DNA of 64,000 nucleotides from Micractinium sp. NFX-FRZ (taxonomy: Eukaryota > Chlorophyta > Trebouxiophyceae > Chlorellales > Chlorellaceae), in contig JAPTJF010000047.1 in the NCBI GenBank assembly GCA_029339195.1, forward strand, positions 62,001 through 126,000, written 5' to 3'. The position numbers and the translations under genes are program-made. Below are positions 21,501-31,829 of this stretch, piece after piece. Under the pieces are notes generated by a model that saw nothing but the letters and a program-made list of their open reading frames with translations, was not told the origin of the DNA and did not search any database. Numbering within the stretch: position 1 is the first letter of the stretch; each line of letters starts with the position of its first letter.

Positions 21501-24500
21501 TGTGATGTCATTGTCACTGATGGCTGAGCTCTGCAGGCTGTCTGAGCTGAAGAGCCTGGGCCTGAACCCCGCCAAGCCGCACCAGCTGGCGGTGGGGGCT
21601 GCCGACCCGTTCCTGCGCATCTACGACCGGCGCATGCTGGCGACAGGTTGGTGTGGTGCGACTTGTCTCATTGCAATTCCTGCTGCTTGTGCCGTCGCCG
21701 CTGCTCTTGCTGCTGCCTCTCTGAAATCGTTGAGGAAGTAGCCGTGTATTCTGACACCTCTTGTGCCAGGGTGCCTGGCACCCGATGAACGCAACCGCGC
21801 TAAACAAACCTGAGCGCCACCACGGGTGTGGTGCACACGCTTGCATGTGCCAGGCAGGAGCCGCCGACCCGTCCTGTGACCGGCGCGTGCTGACAACTAG
21901 TGGGGGGACACTTACGTGTTGATGTGACTGGCAGTGAAGAGGCGGTTGGGTTGGGGCTCCTGCGCATGCACGAGTGATGCATGCTGGCGCCAGGCGGCTT
22001 CAAACTTGTATGAGAAGGGGGGCAGTGAAGCGTGCAGTCAGTGTGGAGGCCATCCATATTGCATGAGTCTCTGCCTCGTTCACACATGCACTGCGAGTCC
22101 AAACAAAGTCGTTGTTATTCTATCTGCCTGCCATCACCTGTCTGCCTGCCCATCCCTGCCCTGCAGGGGCACCGGAGCGTGGCCGCCCCACCGCGCCGCC
22201 CATGCTGTCGCTCGCGCCGCCGCACCTGTCGCTGTGCGCGGCCGGCGGCGTCGGCGGGCGCTCCTCCCGCATGCACGCCACCTACCTGTCTTTTGGGAAC
22301 CGTGGAGATAAGGTGGGTGGGTCGGTGGGAGGGTGTGCGGAGACTGTCCATTTGAAGCGAGTGGTCGCATCGGGGCTCTTGGGCAGCTGCTGGCACCTGC
22401 CAACATGGGGCAGCAGCTTGCTAGCAATGACCTTCCGTCCGTCCTTGCGCGGCTTCCTTACGGCTGGCAGCGCGCTGCAGCCTTCCGCCTGGCTGCGGCT
22501 CCCCGCCCTCTTTGCCTGGTGCACACCTGAACCCCACACGTGCAGGCCACCCGCCTTGCCCTCTCTGATGCGTTTCTTAGGTGCTTGCATCTCATACCAG
22601 AGTCCAGGCCAAATGTCACATCACTTCTTTCTTTCTGGATCCCTTCAATTTGCATCCAGGTGATTGCAACCTACCATGGCGACCACGCATACACTTTCGA
22701 CGTCACCGGCGCAGCCCCCGCAGCCGCCGCACCCGGCACCACCGCCGCCGCTGCAGCAGCAGCCGCGGGCGAGCAACAGCACCAGCAGCCCTTTGACCTC
22801 TTCGCTGCTCCAGTGGCTGCCGCTGCCCTGGCAGTGCACCGGGGTAGCACCAACGGTTACACTGGCAGCAGTTGCGGCAGCGGCAGTGGGGCAATGGGCA
22901 GCCTCCCGGGGATGCTGCCGGCAGCGGCGGAGCGTGCAAAGGCCGACGGCAACCTGCACCTGTTTAGCAAGAAGGCGAGAGGGGGGCTGGCGGCAGTGGG
23001 GTTGGGGGGAAGTGTTTAGGGTATAAACCCTAAAACCCTAAAACCCTAAACCCGGTGCACACAGCGCTGACGGCCTTTCAAAGACGGTACATGTTTCGCC
23101 CGCCTGCCTGCTTCCACCCCCTGCCTGCCCAACCTGTGTTCATTCGCCCTACTTGGCAGTGCCCTGCTGATTGCTCTGCCAACCGTGCGTGTGTGTGCCG
23201 CCTGTACCGCCTGCAGTTCTACGAGGCCGTGCAGCAGTACAGCGAGGCGATACGGATGGCGCCCTGGGCGCCAGTCCTTTACCTCAACAGGTGCTGCGGA
23301 AAGGTGGTGGGATGGTGGGGGGTGCGGGAGTGAGGGAGCCTTGGGGCGTGTGGCGTGCATGCTGCCGCTCTCCTTGCGTGGCGCAGTAAACAGGGAGACA
23401 GGCCTGAGCTGTCGGTGCTGTGCTCCGTGTTAAAGGTGCGGTGCATTGTTTGTCATGACGGTGTACACGCCTGTGCGTGCACAACTGACTTGCTGCCCTG
23501 CTTGGCTCGCCACCCCACAGGGCGCTGGCGCTGCTGCAGCGGGGGTGGCCAGGGGACGCGCTGTGTGCGCTGCGCGACGCAGACACAGGTGTGCCCCAGG
23601 AGACCTGCAGCACACAGCTGACAACCTGCATGTGCCTGCCAAGCTTCCAGCCACGTGCACGTGTGCTGCCACCCCCCTCGCTCTGGCACACCTGCCTGCC
23701 TGGACACCGTGCACACTCTCCGCCCACTCTCCTGCTCTTTTCCTGCCCCACTCCCCCTGGTATTGCTCTTATTTCCATTCCCCCCTGCAGCCGTCTGCCT
23801 GGACCCTTCCAACTCAAAGGCGCACTACCGGCGGGCGCAGGCGCTGCGTGCGGCGGGCATGCTGCAGGTGCGCAGCACAGCGCGCGCTGTGTTGCACCTG
23901 CCGCCAGCCATGCTGAGCGCGCTATGCTCACTCACTGCGCGCCCCGAACTGCCGACCGCTCCCCACCATGTCTGGCCTGCGCGCCGCCCGCTCGGGTTCC
24001 TGCTCCCTTCCTTGCCACGCGCCTTCCGCTGCACGCCCTCGCGCCCCTGATGTGCAGTCGGCCTCCGCTGCCACTCGCCTCTACAAGCAACGCTTCCCTG
24101 AGATGGCTGGTGACGTGGAGGCGTTGGAAGAGATGATTGCATCCGACACCACGCGGCAGGCACAGCAGGCGGAGCTGCGGCGGCAGCAGGCGGAGCAGCG
24201 GCGGCAGCTGCGCCGCCGGCGGGGCATGCAGTTTGACCGGGATCAGCGGGACCGGCGGCAGGAGCGCAGGGTGGAGGCGGCGGCGGCAACAGGGGCGGCG
24301 GAAGCGGTGGGCGGGCAGCGCGGCCTGGCGGCGGCGGCAGCAGCAGCTGCAGCAGAGCCAGCTGGGCCCAGCACAGCCAGTGGAGGCGGGGTCGCCGGGG
24401 GCAGCATTGCAGGCACTGCAGGCGCAGCGGGTGCGGGGCCAGGGGCGGCTGGTGCGGCGGCAAGCGAGCGGGAAGCAGCGGCAGCGACAGCAGCAGCAGT

Positions 24501-27160
24501 CTCGGCAAGTCCAGTTGCCGGCAGCGGGGATACGTGGGAAGATAGGTATGCCAGCGCCAGCAGTGATGAGGAAGAAGGGGAGGACTTGTCCGCCGCCGCC
24601 ACGGCAGCAGCAGCCAGCAGCGGCGTCGACGCGGCATATGCGGCGGCGCTCGAGGCGGCGGCAGCAGCAGGGGCCGGCGGCGGCTCCCTAGAGGATGCTG
24701 TGCCATGCGTGGACGGCGTGGTGGCAGCACAGCGGCAGGAGGAGGAGGGGCAGGGCGGCGCGGAGCCCAAGCAGCAGCGGCGGCAGCAGGCGCGGCAGCC
24801 CAGCCTGTGGCACGCGTTTGAGGGCGGGCGCCGCATGCTGCAGGCAAGCTGGCCCGGAGCCGGACGCCCGCCTGCCTGCCGGGTGTATGCGCCTGTGCTG
24901 CTGCTTGCGACCTGCTGCTGCAACTGCCCGCCTCCTTATCTGTGCTCACCTGCCACCGCTTTTGGCCCACCTCACAGCTGAGCTCAGACGCCATCCCATC
25001 TGCGAGTCGTGCCTCTGTATGTTCCTGCCCTGCTTTAGCCCGTTGCCCTGCAGCGTTTCGTGGGGCGATGGACAATCTAATCTGCAATCCTCTAGGAAGG
25101 AGGCCGGCTCGACCTTCAGAAGCCCCCACGCCCGTATCTTTGCAACCTCTCCCTCCGCCTGCTGTCCCTCCCCCCGCCCCCCCTGCAGCGCTACGTGGGC
25201 CAGTGCAACCTGCAGACGGACATCAAGGAAGCGTGCTTCCTGGGTGCCGACGATGCCCTGGTGGCAGCCGGCAGCGACGACGGCCGCGTCTTCATCTTCA
25301 ATGCTGCCACAGGGGAGTGCATCAGGTGGGCAGGCAGTGACAGCTGGCGACATGTTTTCGTGTACCGTGGCTCGACTGTGTGACTTGTCTTACCTTTGAT
25401 GGGCGGGGTGTGCTGGGAGAGTGCGTCACGTGTGGTCGGGGCGTCGGCGGCAGTGCGTGCGCACGGGGCAAGCATGCTGCCTGGCGCATTGACGGTTGAG
25501 AGCGTGCAGCTGCTGCCAGGGCGCACCGCCCATATCGTTGCGGCACCGCCTCCTCTGCGCCTCCTGCTTCTTCCTGCCCCTGTGCTGATCGCACCCTGCC
25601 TCACCCTCCTAACGAGGATGTGGCAAACGGTGCCTGCTGTCCCCTACCCATGCGTGCCCACGTGGCTCTGATGCGTTCCGACCACACCTCTTTGCCTCCC
25701 TCCCATTGAAATGTCCTGCAGGGTGCTGATGGCTGACGAGGACGTGGCCAACGCTGTGCAGTGCCACCCCCACCTCCCAGTGCTGGCCACCAGCGGCATA
25801 GAGTCAACCGTCAAGGTGGGCGCTGGCTAGCTTGGGACTCTTCTTTTCTTTTGCGTGACGGATGCGAATGTGTGCATAATGAATTTGGGCGGGCCACCAG
25901 CATTCAGTCCATAATCAAGGTGGGGTGGTTGGTTTGGTGAGGGGCTGACCTGTGCTCGAGGATGGCGGTGGGGTGCAGATGGGGTTCAGCTGTGTGGGGT
26001 GGGCCACCACCTGCATTGCAGTCGACCATTGCCGTGAAATGGGGGGCGGCAAGTGTGCCTGCCACCCTGGCTGGCATTCAGGGACGCCTTCAGCATGTAC
26101 GGAAGTGAAGGTGTCGGGCACGTGCGTGGAGCGCACTTGTTGGCTGCCTGGGGATGCCTGTTGGCTGCTTATGTTCACACCGCATCGACCCACCCACTTG
26201 GGATTTGCTGGGGCGCCCGCCGCCTGCCTGCAGGTGTGGTCCCCCGAGGGCGAGCCCACGACGGGCGGGGACATAGCGGAGGTCACGCGGCGCAACCAGG
26301 AGCGGCTCAAAGAGGGTGGGTGGGCCAGTGTGGTGCAGAGAGGAGGTCAAAGGGTCGAGGTCAGGTGGCTCACAGGCGGTGGGTGGGGATAGGGGCACAG
26401 TAGCGCAGCGTGTGTGGATGGGAGCGCATCACCCAGCAGGGCGAGTGAGTGACTGGGCAGGGTGCCCCAGTTTGCTGGCAGGGAGCAGGGGGCGGCACAA
26501 CCTGCGGGTGCACGCAGGCCCGGCAAGCCGGGCCTGGCGCAGGGCTTGCCAGCTCAGCCCTCGCCCAGTCAAGTCCCACCCAGCGTCCTCCCGGTTTGCC
26601 CATCCTAATGCCTCCCCTTGCCCCCCTCCTGCCCCGCCCGCCTGCCGCTCCACCTCAGGTGCAGGGCCCACGGTGCTGCGTGGGGTGGACCACCGCATCA
26701 TCTCCGCCCTCACAGACAACCCAGACTTGCTGCGGGCGCTCATGCAGGTGCGTGGCTTGCACGCTGTGCACATGTGGGTGGGCATGGTGTGCACGCAGTG
26801 CTTGCCCCAAGTGTGGTCACGCCCTGGGTGTGCGCAAGCGAGGGGATGAGCATGGGCGGCATGCGCAGACGGCGGGACGCAGCGATGTGGCAGGGGGGCC
26901 GCAGCGCCCCAGGCCTGGCCGAGGGATAATATGGTGTAGCACGCGGTGGATAAAGGAGAAATGGGTAACACAGCACACCGGCCCCAGCACCGCTGAACAA
27001 CCCGTGCCTGTGCCGCATGCAGAGGGCCACGCGACGCGCGCGCGAGCCAGAGGGCGGCGGCGGCGAGGGCGGCAGCGGCGGAGCAGTAGAAGAGGAGGAC
27101 GAAGATGAGGAGGATGAGGACGAGGAGGGTGTGCGGGAAGTCAGCTGCCGGGTGGGATAG
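18513..27160 (+). CDS. WDTC1: WD40 and TPR repeat protein, WDTC1-like (DCAF family)
   Basis: Twenty exons join in phase to 939 residues: 18513-18572, 18767-18897, 19232-19310, 19694-19765, 20018-20089, 20420-20560, 20975-21060, 21270-21332, 21537-21646, 22167-22312, 22660-22974, 23217-23290, 23521-23588, 23791-23867, 24058-24843, 25189-25325, 25722-25815, 26234-26315, 26659-26747 and 27023-27160. The order is that of WDTC1/ADP proteins: WD40 repeats (GHHGCVNRLCWNESG, then LAVGAADPFLRIYDRRML), three TPR-like helices (YEAVQQYSEAIRMAP to SKAHYRRAQALRAAG), a long Ala-rich insert in exon 15, then more WD40 (RYVGQCNLQTDIKEA, AAGSDDGRVFIF). The tail is acidic. Family members are substrate receptors of CUL4-DDB1 ubiquitin ligases; that role is inferred. 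Introns after exons 11 and 15 appear to be GC-AG. The Ala-rich insert is unusual. Confidence 0.92.
20121..20143 (+). repeat. Short telomere-like repeat in WD40-TPR intron 5
   Basis: GATTAGGG, then TGTAGGG, then TTAGGGTT: about three TTAGGG-like units, imperfect, within intron 5. Confidence 0.6.
21862..21900 (+). pseudogene. Decayed copy of the end of WD40-TPR exon 9 in the next intron
   Basis: GCCGACCCGT, then GACCGGCGCGTGCTG, then ACAACTAG repeats the exon-9 end (about 21601-21650, coding ADPFLRIYDRRML). It has an internal deletion of about 9 bp and a lost donor. It lies 261 bp downstream. Confidence 0.7.
23013..23053. repeat. Interstitial telomeric repeat in head-to-head arrangement
   Basis: One TTTAGGG is followed by TATA and then about three and a half CCCTAAA units. 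Repeat direction reverses at the TATA, so the two arms face each other. It lies in WD40-TPR intron 11, the one modelled with a GC donor. Confidence 0.9.
25890..26050 (+). repeat. Two decayed copies of the end of WD40-TPR exon 17
   Basis: The exon-17 end (GGCCACCAGC, then TCAACCGTCAAG|GTGGG at 25815) recurs at 25890-25925 (GGGCCACCAGC, then ATAATCAAG|GTGGGG) and at about 26001-26050 (GGGCCACCAC, then CGACCATTGCCGTGAAATGG). Spacing is about 105-115 bp. Confidence 0.8.
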
Positions 27161-27248
27161 ACTCGGAGAGGCAGGACGCCTGGCAAGAGCGCCAGCGGGG
27201 CGGCGCCAGCGGCCAGCTGTGTACTGCACCTCACATGCTTCAGAACGT

Positions 27249-27253
27249 TGTAA
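27249..27253 (+). terminator. Putative poly(A) signal TGTAA for the WD40-TPR gene
   Basis: TGTAA 89 nt after the stop codon at 27160; both spacing and motif are typical. Confidence 0.55.
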
Positions 27254-27514
27254 ATTGCGTTTCTGTTGAGTCGGGAATTCAAGCGACATCGATACTTGTT
27301 AGCGGGGGCTGGTCAGCGGGCCAGCGGCTGGCGGCGCTGTGCGGAGCGTAACACCCAGCGATAGCTTTCATAGCATTCCTCAATTGAAATAAAGCGCGCG
27401 TGCAGTCGGAGGCTGCGCAGCCGCGCCATTGCTGCCACTGCCGCCGCCGCTCCGCCGCCCAGCACAGCGCTGCCCTGCCGCCGCTGGCATCCGGGCCCTG
27501 GCTGCTGTGTATGA

Positions 27515-30500
27515 ATGGCGGCGCGCAGGCCATCCGAGCAGCCTGCCGGCGAGGGCCGAGAATGGTGGCTGCAGCTGCAGCAGCAGCGTGCTCAGCTGCC
27601 GGCACAGGGGAGGCGCCGGTCTGCGGGCCCAACCGCATGTGAGTGCGGCGTGAATACTTACTATTGGTGCGAGGCACGTGAGGTTCGGGACGTGATGAAG
27701 GCTGTTGCTGGCGGGGCTTGATTGTTCAAGGTGCCACATTGCTGATTGTCGTTTGGGATTTGTGCGTATAAGCTTTACGCCCGCCTGTGCATTGACTTTG
27801 TTGTCTGCGTGTCGATACTGCAGCAGTGCAAGCACGGTTGGACGTGGTCAGCTCCTACACCTTTCCTGCGGCTGCACCTCGAGAAGCAGCAGCAGATGCG
27901 CCAGCTGCCGCCACTCCTCACTCTGCGCTCCCTGTCAGCGGCAGCACAGACTTCCTGGGCACCGCAACAAGCGATCAGCATGCCAGGGAGCAGCGTGGCA
28001 GCCTTGGGGCCAGCACATCTGTGGGTCCGTTCAGCCCCAGAGCCCGCCGCCGTGCCTCCTTGATTCAGTCCTCTGCAGCGCTGCTGCGCCGTATGTCCCA
28101 ACCTCTCCCGGACAGCGGCGGCACCGAGACACGGCCGGAGCAGGGCGGCGGGGGCAGCACCCCTTGGGGGACGCAGTCAGGTGGGGAGGGTGCGCAGCAG
28201 TCGCCCCTGCTGCGGCGGTTGAGCAGAGCACGCAGCAGCATCCGCCTCAACCGCGGCAGCAGCGCTGGCGCCGAGCACGGCCCGCCGGCTGCCTCAACAC
28301 AGCCCTCAACGGCAACAGCGGCAGGAGCGGCCCGCCCTGGCCCCGGTTGTCTCCCTCGCGCCGGCTCCATGCCCCCCTCTGTGGCTGAGGTGGCAAAGGA
28401 GGGGAGGCAGGAGGCGATGTCCCACCTGCTGGAGGGCGGGCTGATCGGGCGTGCGATGCAGGCCAGCAGGGCGTGGCAGGAGATGCAGAGGCAGCTGGCG
28501 GCGGTGGAGCTGCAGGAGCGGCAGCAGCGCCTGCTGCCCGACTCCAGGGGGCGCCCCAACTCTGCCGTCATGCGGGGGCCGTCGGCGGGCACACTGCCCC
28601 CACGGTCAGGCACCCTGCGCACCCTGTCCTCAGCACCCAGCGCCGCTGCTGCGCTGGCGGGTGCCTCTGCTGCGCTGCCGACGTTGGCGGAGGAGGGCGG
28701 AGAGGAGGAGGAGGAGGAGGAGGAGCAGCAGCGCTTGAGAGGCGATGGCGGCGGGAGCAGCGCCGTGCCAGCGGCGGCAGTGGAGGAGGGCGTGGGTGAC
28801 CGGGAGACCGCCGAAGCGCTGATTGCCGCGTTCCCTGACCACGAGGTGCGGCGCTACCTGCTCGCCCAGCTCAGCATGCTGGAGCGGGAGCCAAGCGGGG
28901 CGGTGGGTGCGGCGGCGGCGGCGGCGGCGGCAGCAGCAGCAGCAGCCCATGGCGGGCACCCGCTAGGCCTTTCCTCTGTGGGCTCCTCCTCTCTAGGGCC
29001 GGCCCTGCCGTCAGAGCGCTCCCTGGCCACCTGTCTGGGGGTGCCTTCTGCGGAGGCCACTGGGGGAGGGGATGCCGGGGATGAGACGGGGTGGAGGGAG
29101 GACCCCATACTGACCGCGTGGATGGTCACCCGCGCGCCGCCCGACCTGCCGGTGCGCGGGTGGAGGCCGCCGCCCGGCAGGGCGGCCTGTCGACTGATCG
29201 CCACGCAGGAGATGCAGGCGTGAGTGGGGCGGGGTGGGGTGGGGTGGGGTGGGATGGTGGAGGGCCACGTGTGTGTTGCCACCTTTGATCGGTCCTGCAG
29301 CACAGCCGGACGGTCACTTTGACAGAGCGGCGGTCACGACGGAGAATGCAGAAAGTTGGGGGGGTTGCCTGGTGGGCCTGCGGCAGCATGCCTGTGTGCC
29401 TATGCCTGCTCAGCTCCCTCCCCCCCACCCCCCCGTCCCGCGGGCCGCAGGTTCTACAAGCAGCAGAAGGCCAAGAAGGGCACCTTTTTCAAGTTCCTCA
29501 GGCTGTCGGGCCTGCACAGGCCGCCCAAGCGCGGCAGCGACGCACCGTTCTTCCCGCTGCCAGATGATGCCGGTGGGTGGGCCAACACCTGTGCCTTCTC
29601 CCTGTCAGGCCTGGGCCAGACCTGCGGGACTCCTCCACTCCACTGCGGCGGGAGGCACTCGTTGAGCGTGGCTGGAGATCACATGGAGGGCCTTGCGGTG
29701 GATGCCTGCAACAATCCGATGCTGGTTGCTGCCTCCTCACACCCCACCCACTGCTTGCTGCCTCCCGACTCCCTGCAGGCGCCCCGGCCGCGCCCCGCCG
29801 CAAGTCGACGCTGCGCGGCGCCGTGAGGAAATCTGTGGCTGCCCAAATCATGACGGGCATGGCGCAGCAGTCCAAGGTACTAGGCAGGGTGGTTTGGGGG
29901 GGCGGCACGCAGGAGGGAGGCTGAGGGGCCAGGTCTGGTTGCACAGCAGTGGAGGCAGGCTGTCGCGTGGGCAGCACCCTGCTATTGCGGTCCCGGCAGG
30001 GAAGGCTGTGCAGCACCAGCATGGCAGCTGGGGAGCGAGCTCCGGTATGGCACGGGGAGGAAGCTTGCCAAATGGCGCTGCCTGCTGTGTGTATGTACTG
30101 CCCTCTTTGAATGCAGGCGATGGTGTGGGCCAAGGAGCACGTGCAGGAGGTGGCAGCGGCGGCGGAGAAGCAGCTGAGCAAGCAGCGGGGGCAGGCCACG
30201 TCTGCCGAGGCGGGGCAGGCCCAGGGAGACGAAGAGGCACCTGCTGGCGGCGATGCAGAGCTGGGCCAGGTGTCTGCTGACGCTTGCGCTGCGGTGGTGC
30301 AGCAGGTGGTTGCGCAGCAGGACAGCAGCACCATCAGCAGCAGCATGAGCAGCAGCACCATCAGCAGCAGCAGCAGCTGCAGTCAGGGTCAGCTGTCGGC
30401 CAGGGGGAGGAGGGGCTCGGCGCTGCCTCCCCTGCCGCTGCACAAGCTAGCCCAGCGCTGGCAGCATGCAGAAGCAGCCCAGGTGGCGGCCGCCGGCGAG

Positions 30501-30632
30501 CTGACGGCACGGCAGCGCCGGGAGGCGACGGCGCGGGTGCAGCTGCGGGAGCAATGGGTGGCGGTGCAGCAGCGGCTGACGGCCTCGCCCGCAGCGGCCA
30601 AAAAGTCGGGAAGAGGCAGCAGGAACACGTGA
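27515..30632 (+). CDS. Unrecognised Ala/Ser/Gln-rich, mostly disordered protein
   Basis: Proposed exons are 27515-27638, 27824-29219, 29451-29572, 29779-29876 and 30117-30632, about 751 residues. Exons 2-5 join in consistent phase; exon 1 is the least certain, since an overlapping ATG at 27510 reads another frame. Exon 2 alone codes for 465 residues with several SPRARRR/LLRRLSRARSS-type basic-serine motifs, an acidic EEEEEEEE stretch and a poly-Ala run. Two more ordered segments stand out: ETAEALIAAFPDHEVRRYLL, which looks helical, and KAKKGTFFKFLRLSGLHRPP in exon 3. The C-terminus has a Ser-rich block and a predicted coiled coil. No known domain is recognised. The basic-serine motifs could be phosphorylation sites; function is unknown. 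Confidence 0.6.
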
Positions 30633-31315
30633 AAAGGTGCCACTCGTCACACCAGCCGTAACTCTGCCAGTCAATTTCTCACAAATCTGGCATGCGAAAT
30701 GTGAACATTGAAACGTTGGGAGAGTTGTGCTGCCTTCGATGCGAAAAAAAATCAAGCACGATTCCTCTGCAATGGAGCCTGCCTCCACCTCCCGGTACAC
30801 CCAAGAGCCTTACTGCGCTGCTGCCCGTCAGCTGCCCCACCTCTTGTGCCCTCCTGCTCCACCCAGCCCTAGTTGCATCGGTTGCAGTCAGTGCTCAGCA
30901 GCATGTGCAGCATAAATGGCATACAGTCGAGCGGCACAGGCGGTCTCAAAATGGGAGCAGACGGGGGGGCGTGGGAAGGAGAGGAAGAGAAGTATGCGCG
31001 TAGGGGGGAATGAAAGCGGTGTCGGGGACAGCACAGAAAGGGGGGAGGGGGGAGCGGGGCGGGGGGCGCCACGCCCCCGGCCGGGCGAGGCGCGCGTCGT
31101 GGTGGCAGCGCCCAGAAAGCGGGTTCAGCTTCAGAGTTGGTTCTAATCGACCAAGGCAGCAAGGAGAACAGTGCAACTATGCATGGTGTGTGCGGTGTGT
31201 AATGGGGGGCGGCATGGAGCGCCCGCTCCACAACGGGCAGGGGGACAGGGGTTCCGAAGTGGGCATGATCACATCATGCCAGGGTGGCAGTCAGCCAGCA
31301 CGCCGGGCGCCAGCT
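30633..31315. other. Tail-to-tail 3' UTR region
   Basis: This 683-bp stretch separates the stop at 30632 (plus) from the ALB3 stop at 31316 (minus). It should hold both 3' UTRs. No ORF or RNA gene is supported; no clear TGTAA was found for either gene. Confidence 0.4.
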
Positions 31316-31795
31316 TCACTTCTTCTTGCCGCCCTTCTTCTTGCCGCCCTTGTTGCTGCTGGCAGCGGGCGCTGGCGCCGCATTGTGCTGCTGCTCCGCC
31401 GCACCCTCTGCAGCCTCTGCCTCCACAACCTCGGCCTCCACAACAGCCACAGCGCCGTTGGATGGCGCAGCTGCCGCTGCTGCCGCCGCGGGGGCAGCGC
31501 CGTTGCTGCTGCCCGCCTGCAGCAGGGGGATGGGTGGAGAGGGGCGGACGAGGGGTCAGGGGGTCGCAGGTGGACACACACAGGTGGGACCTGGCTGCGT
31601 GCTGGGGGCTTACCCGTGTTCCAAACTGCAAGCAAGCAGACAAGCAAGCAAGCACAAGGTAAAATTGTGATCAAGCCAGCAGGCAAGCAGGCGGCAAGAG
31701 TGTGATGTAGGCGTGCGCTGGGCGCCAAGCGACAGCGGCAGTGCATGCAGCCCAGGTGCGGCCCTTCCTAAACCTCAAGCCTAACCCCCTTTGCA

Positions 31796-31829
<34 letters not shown>

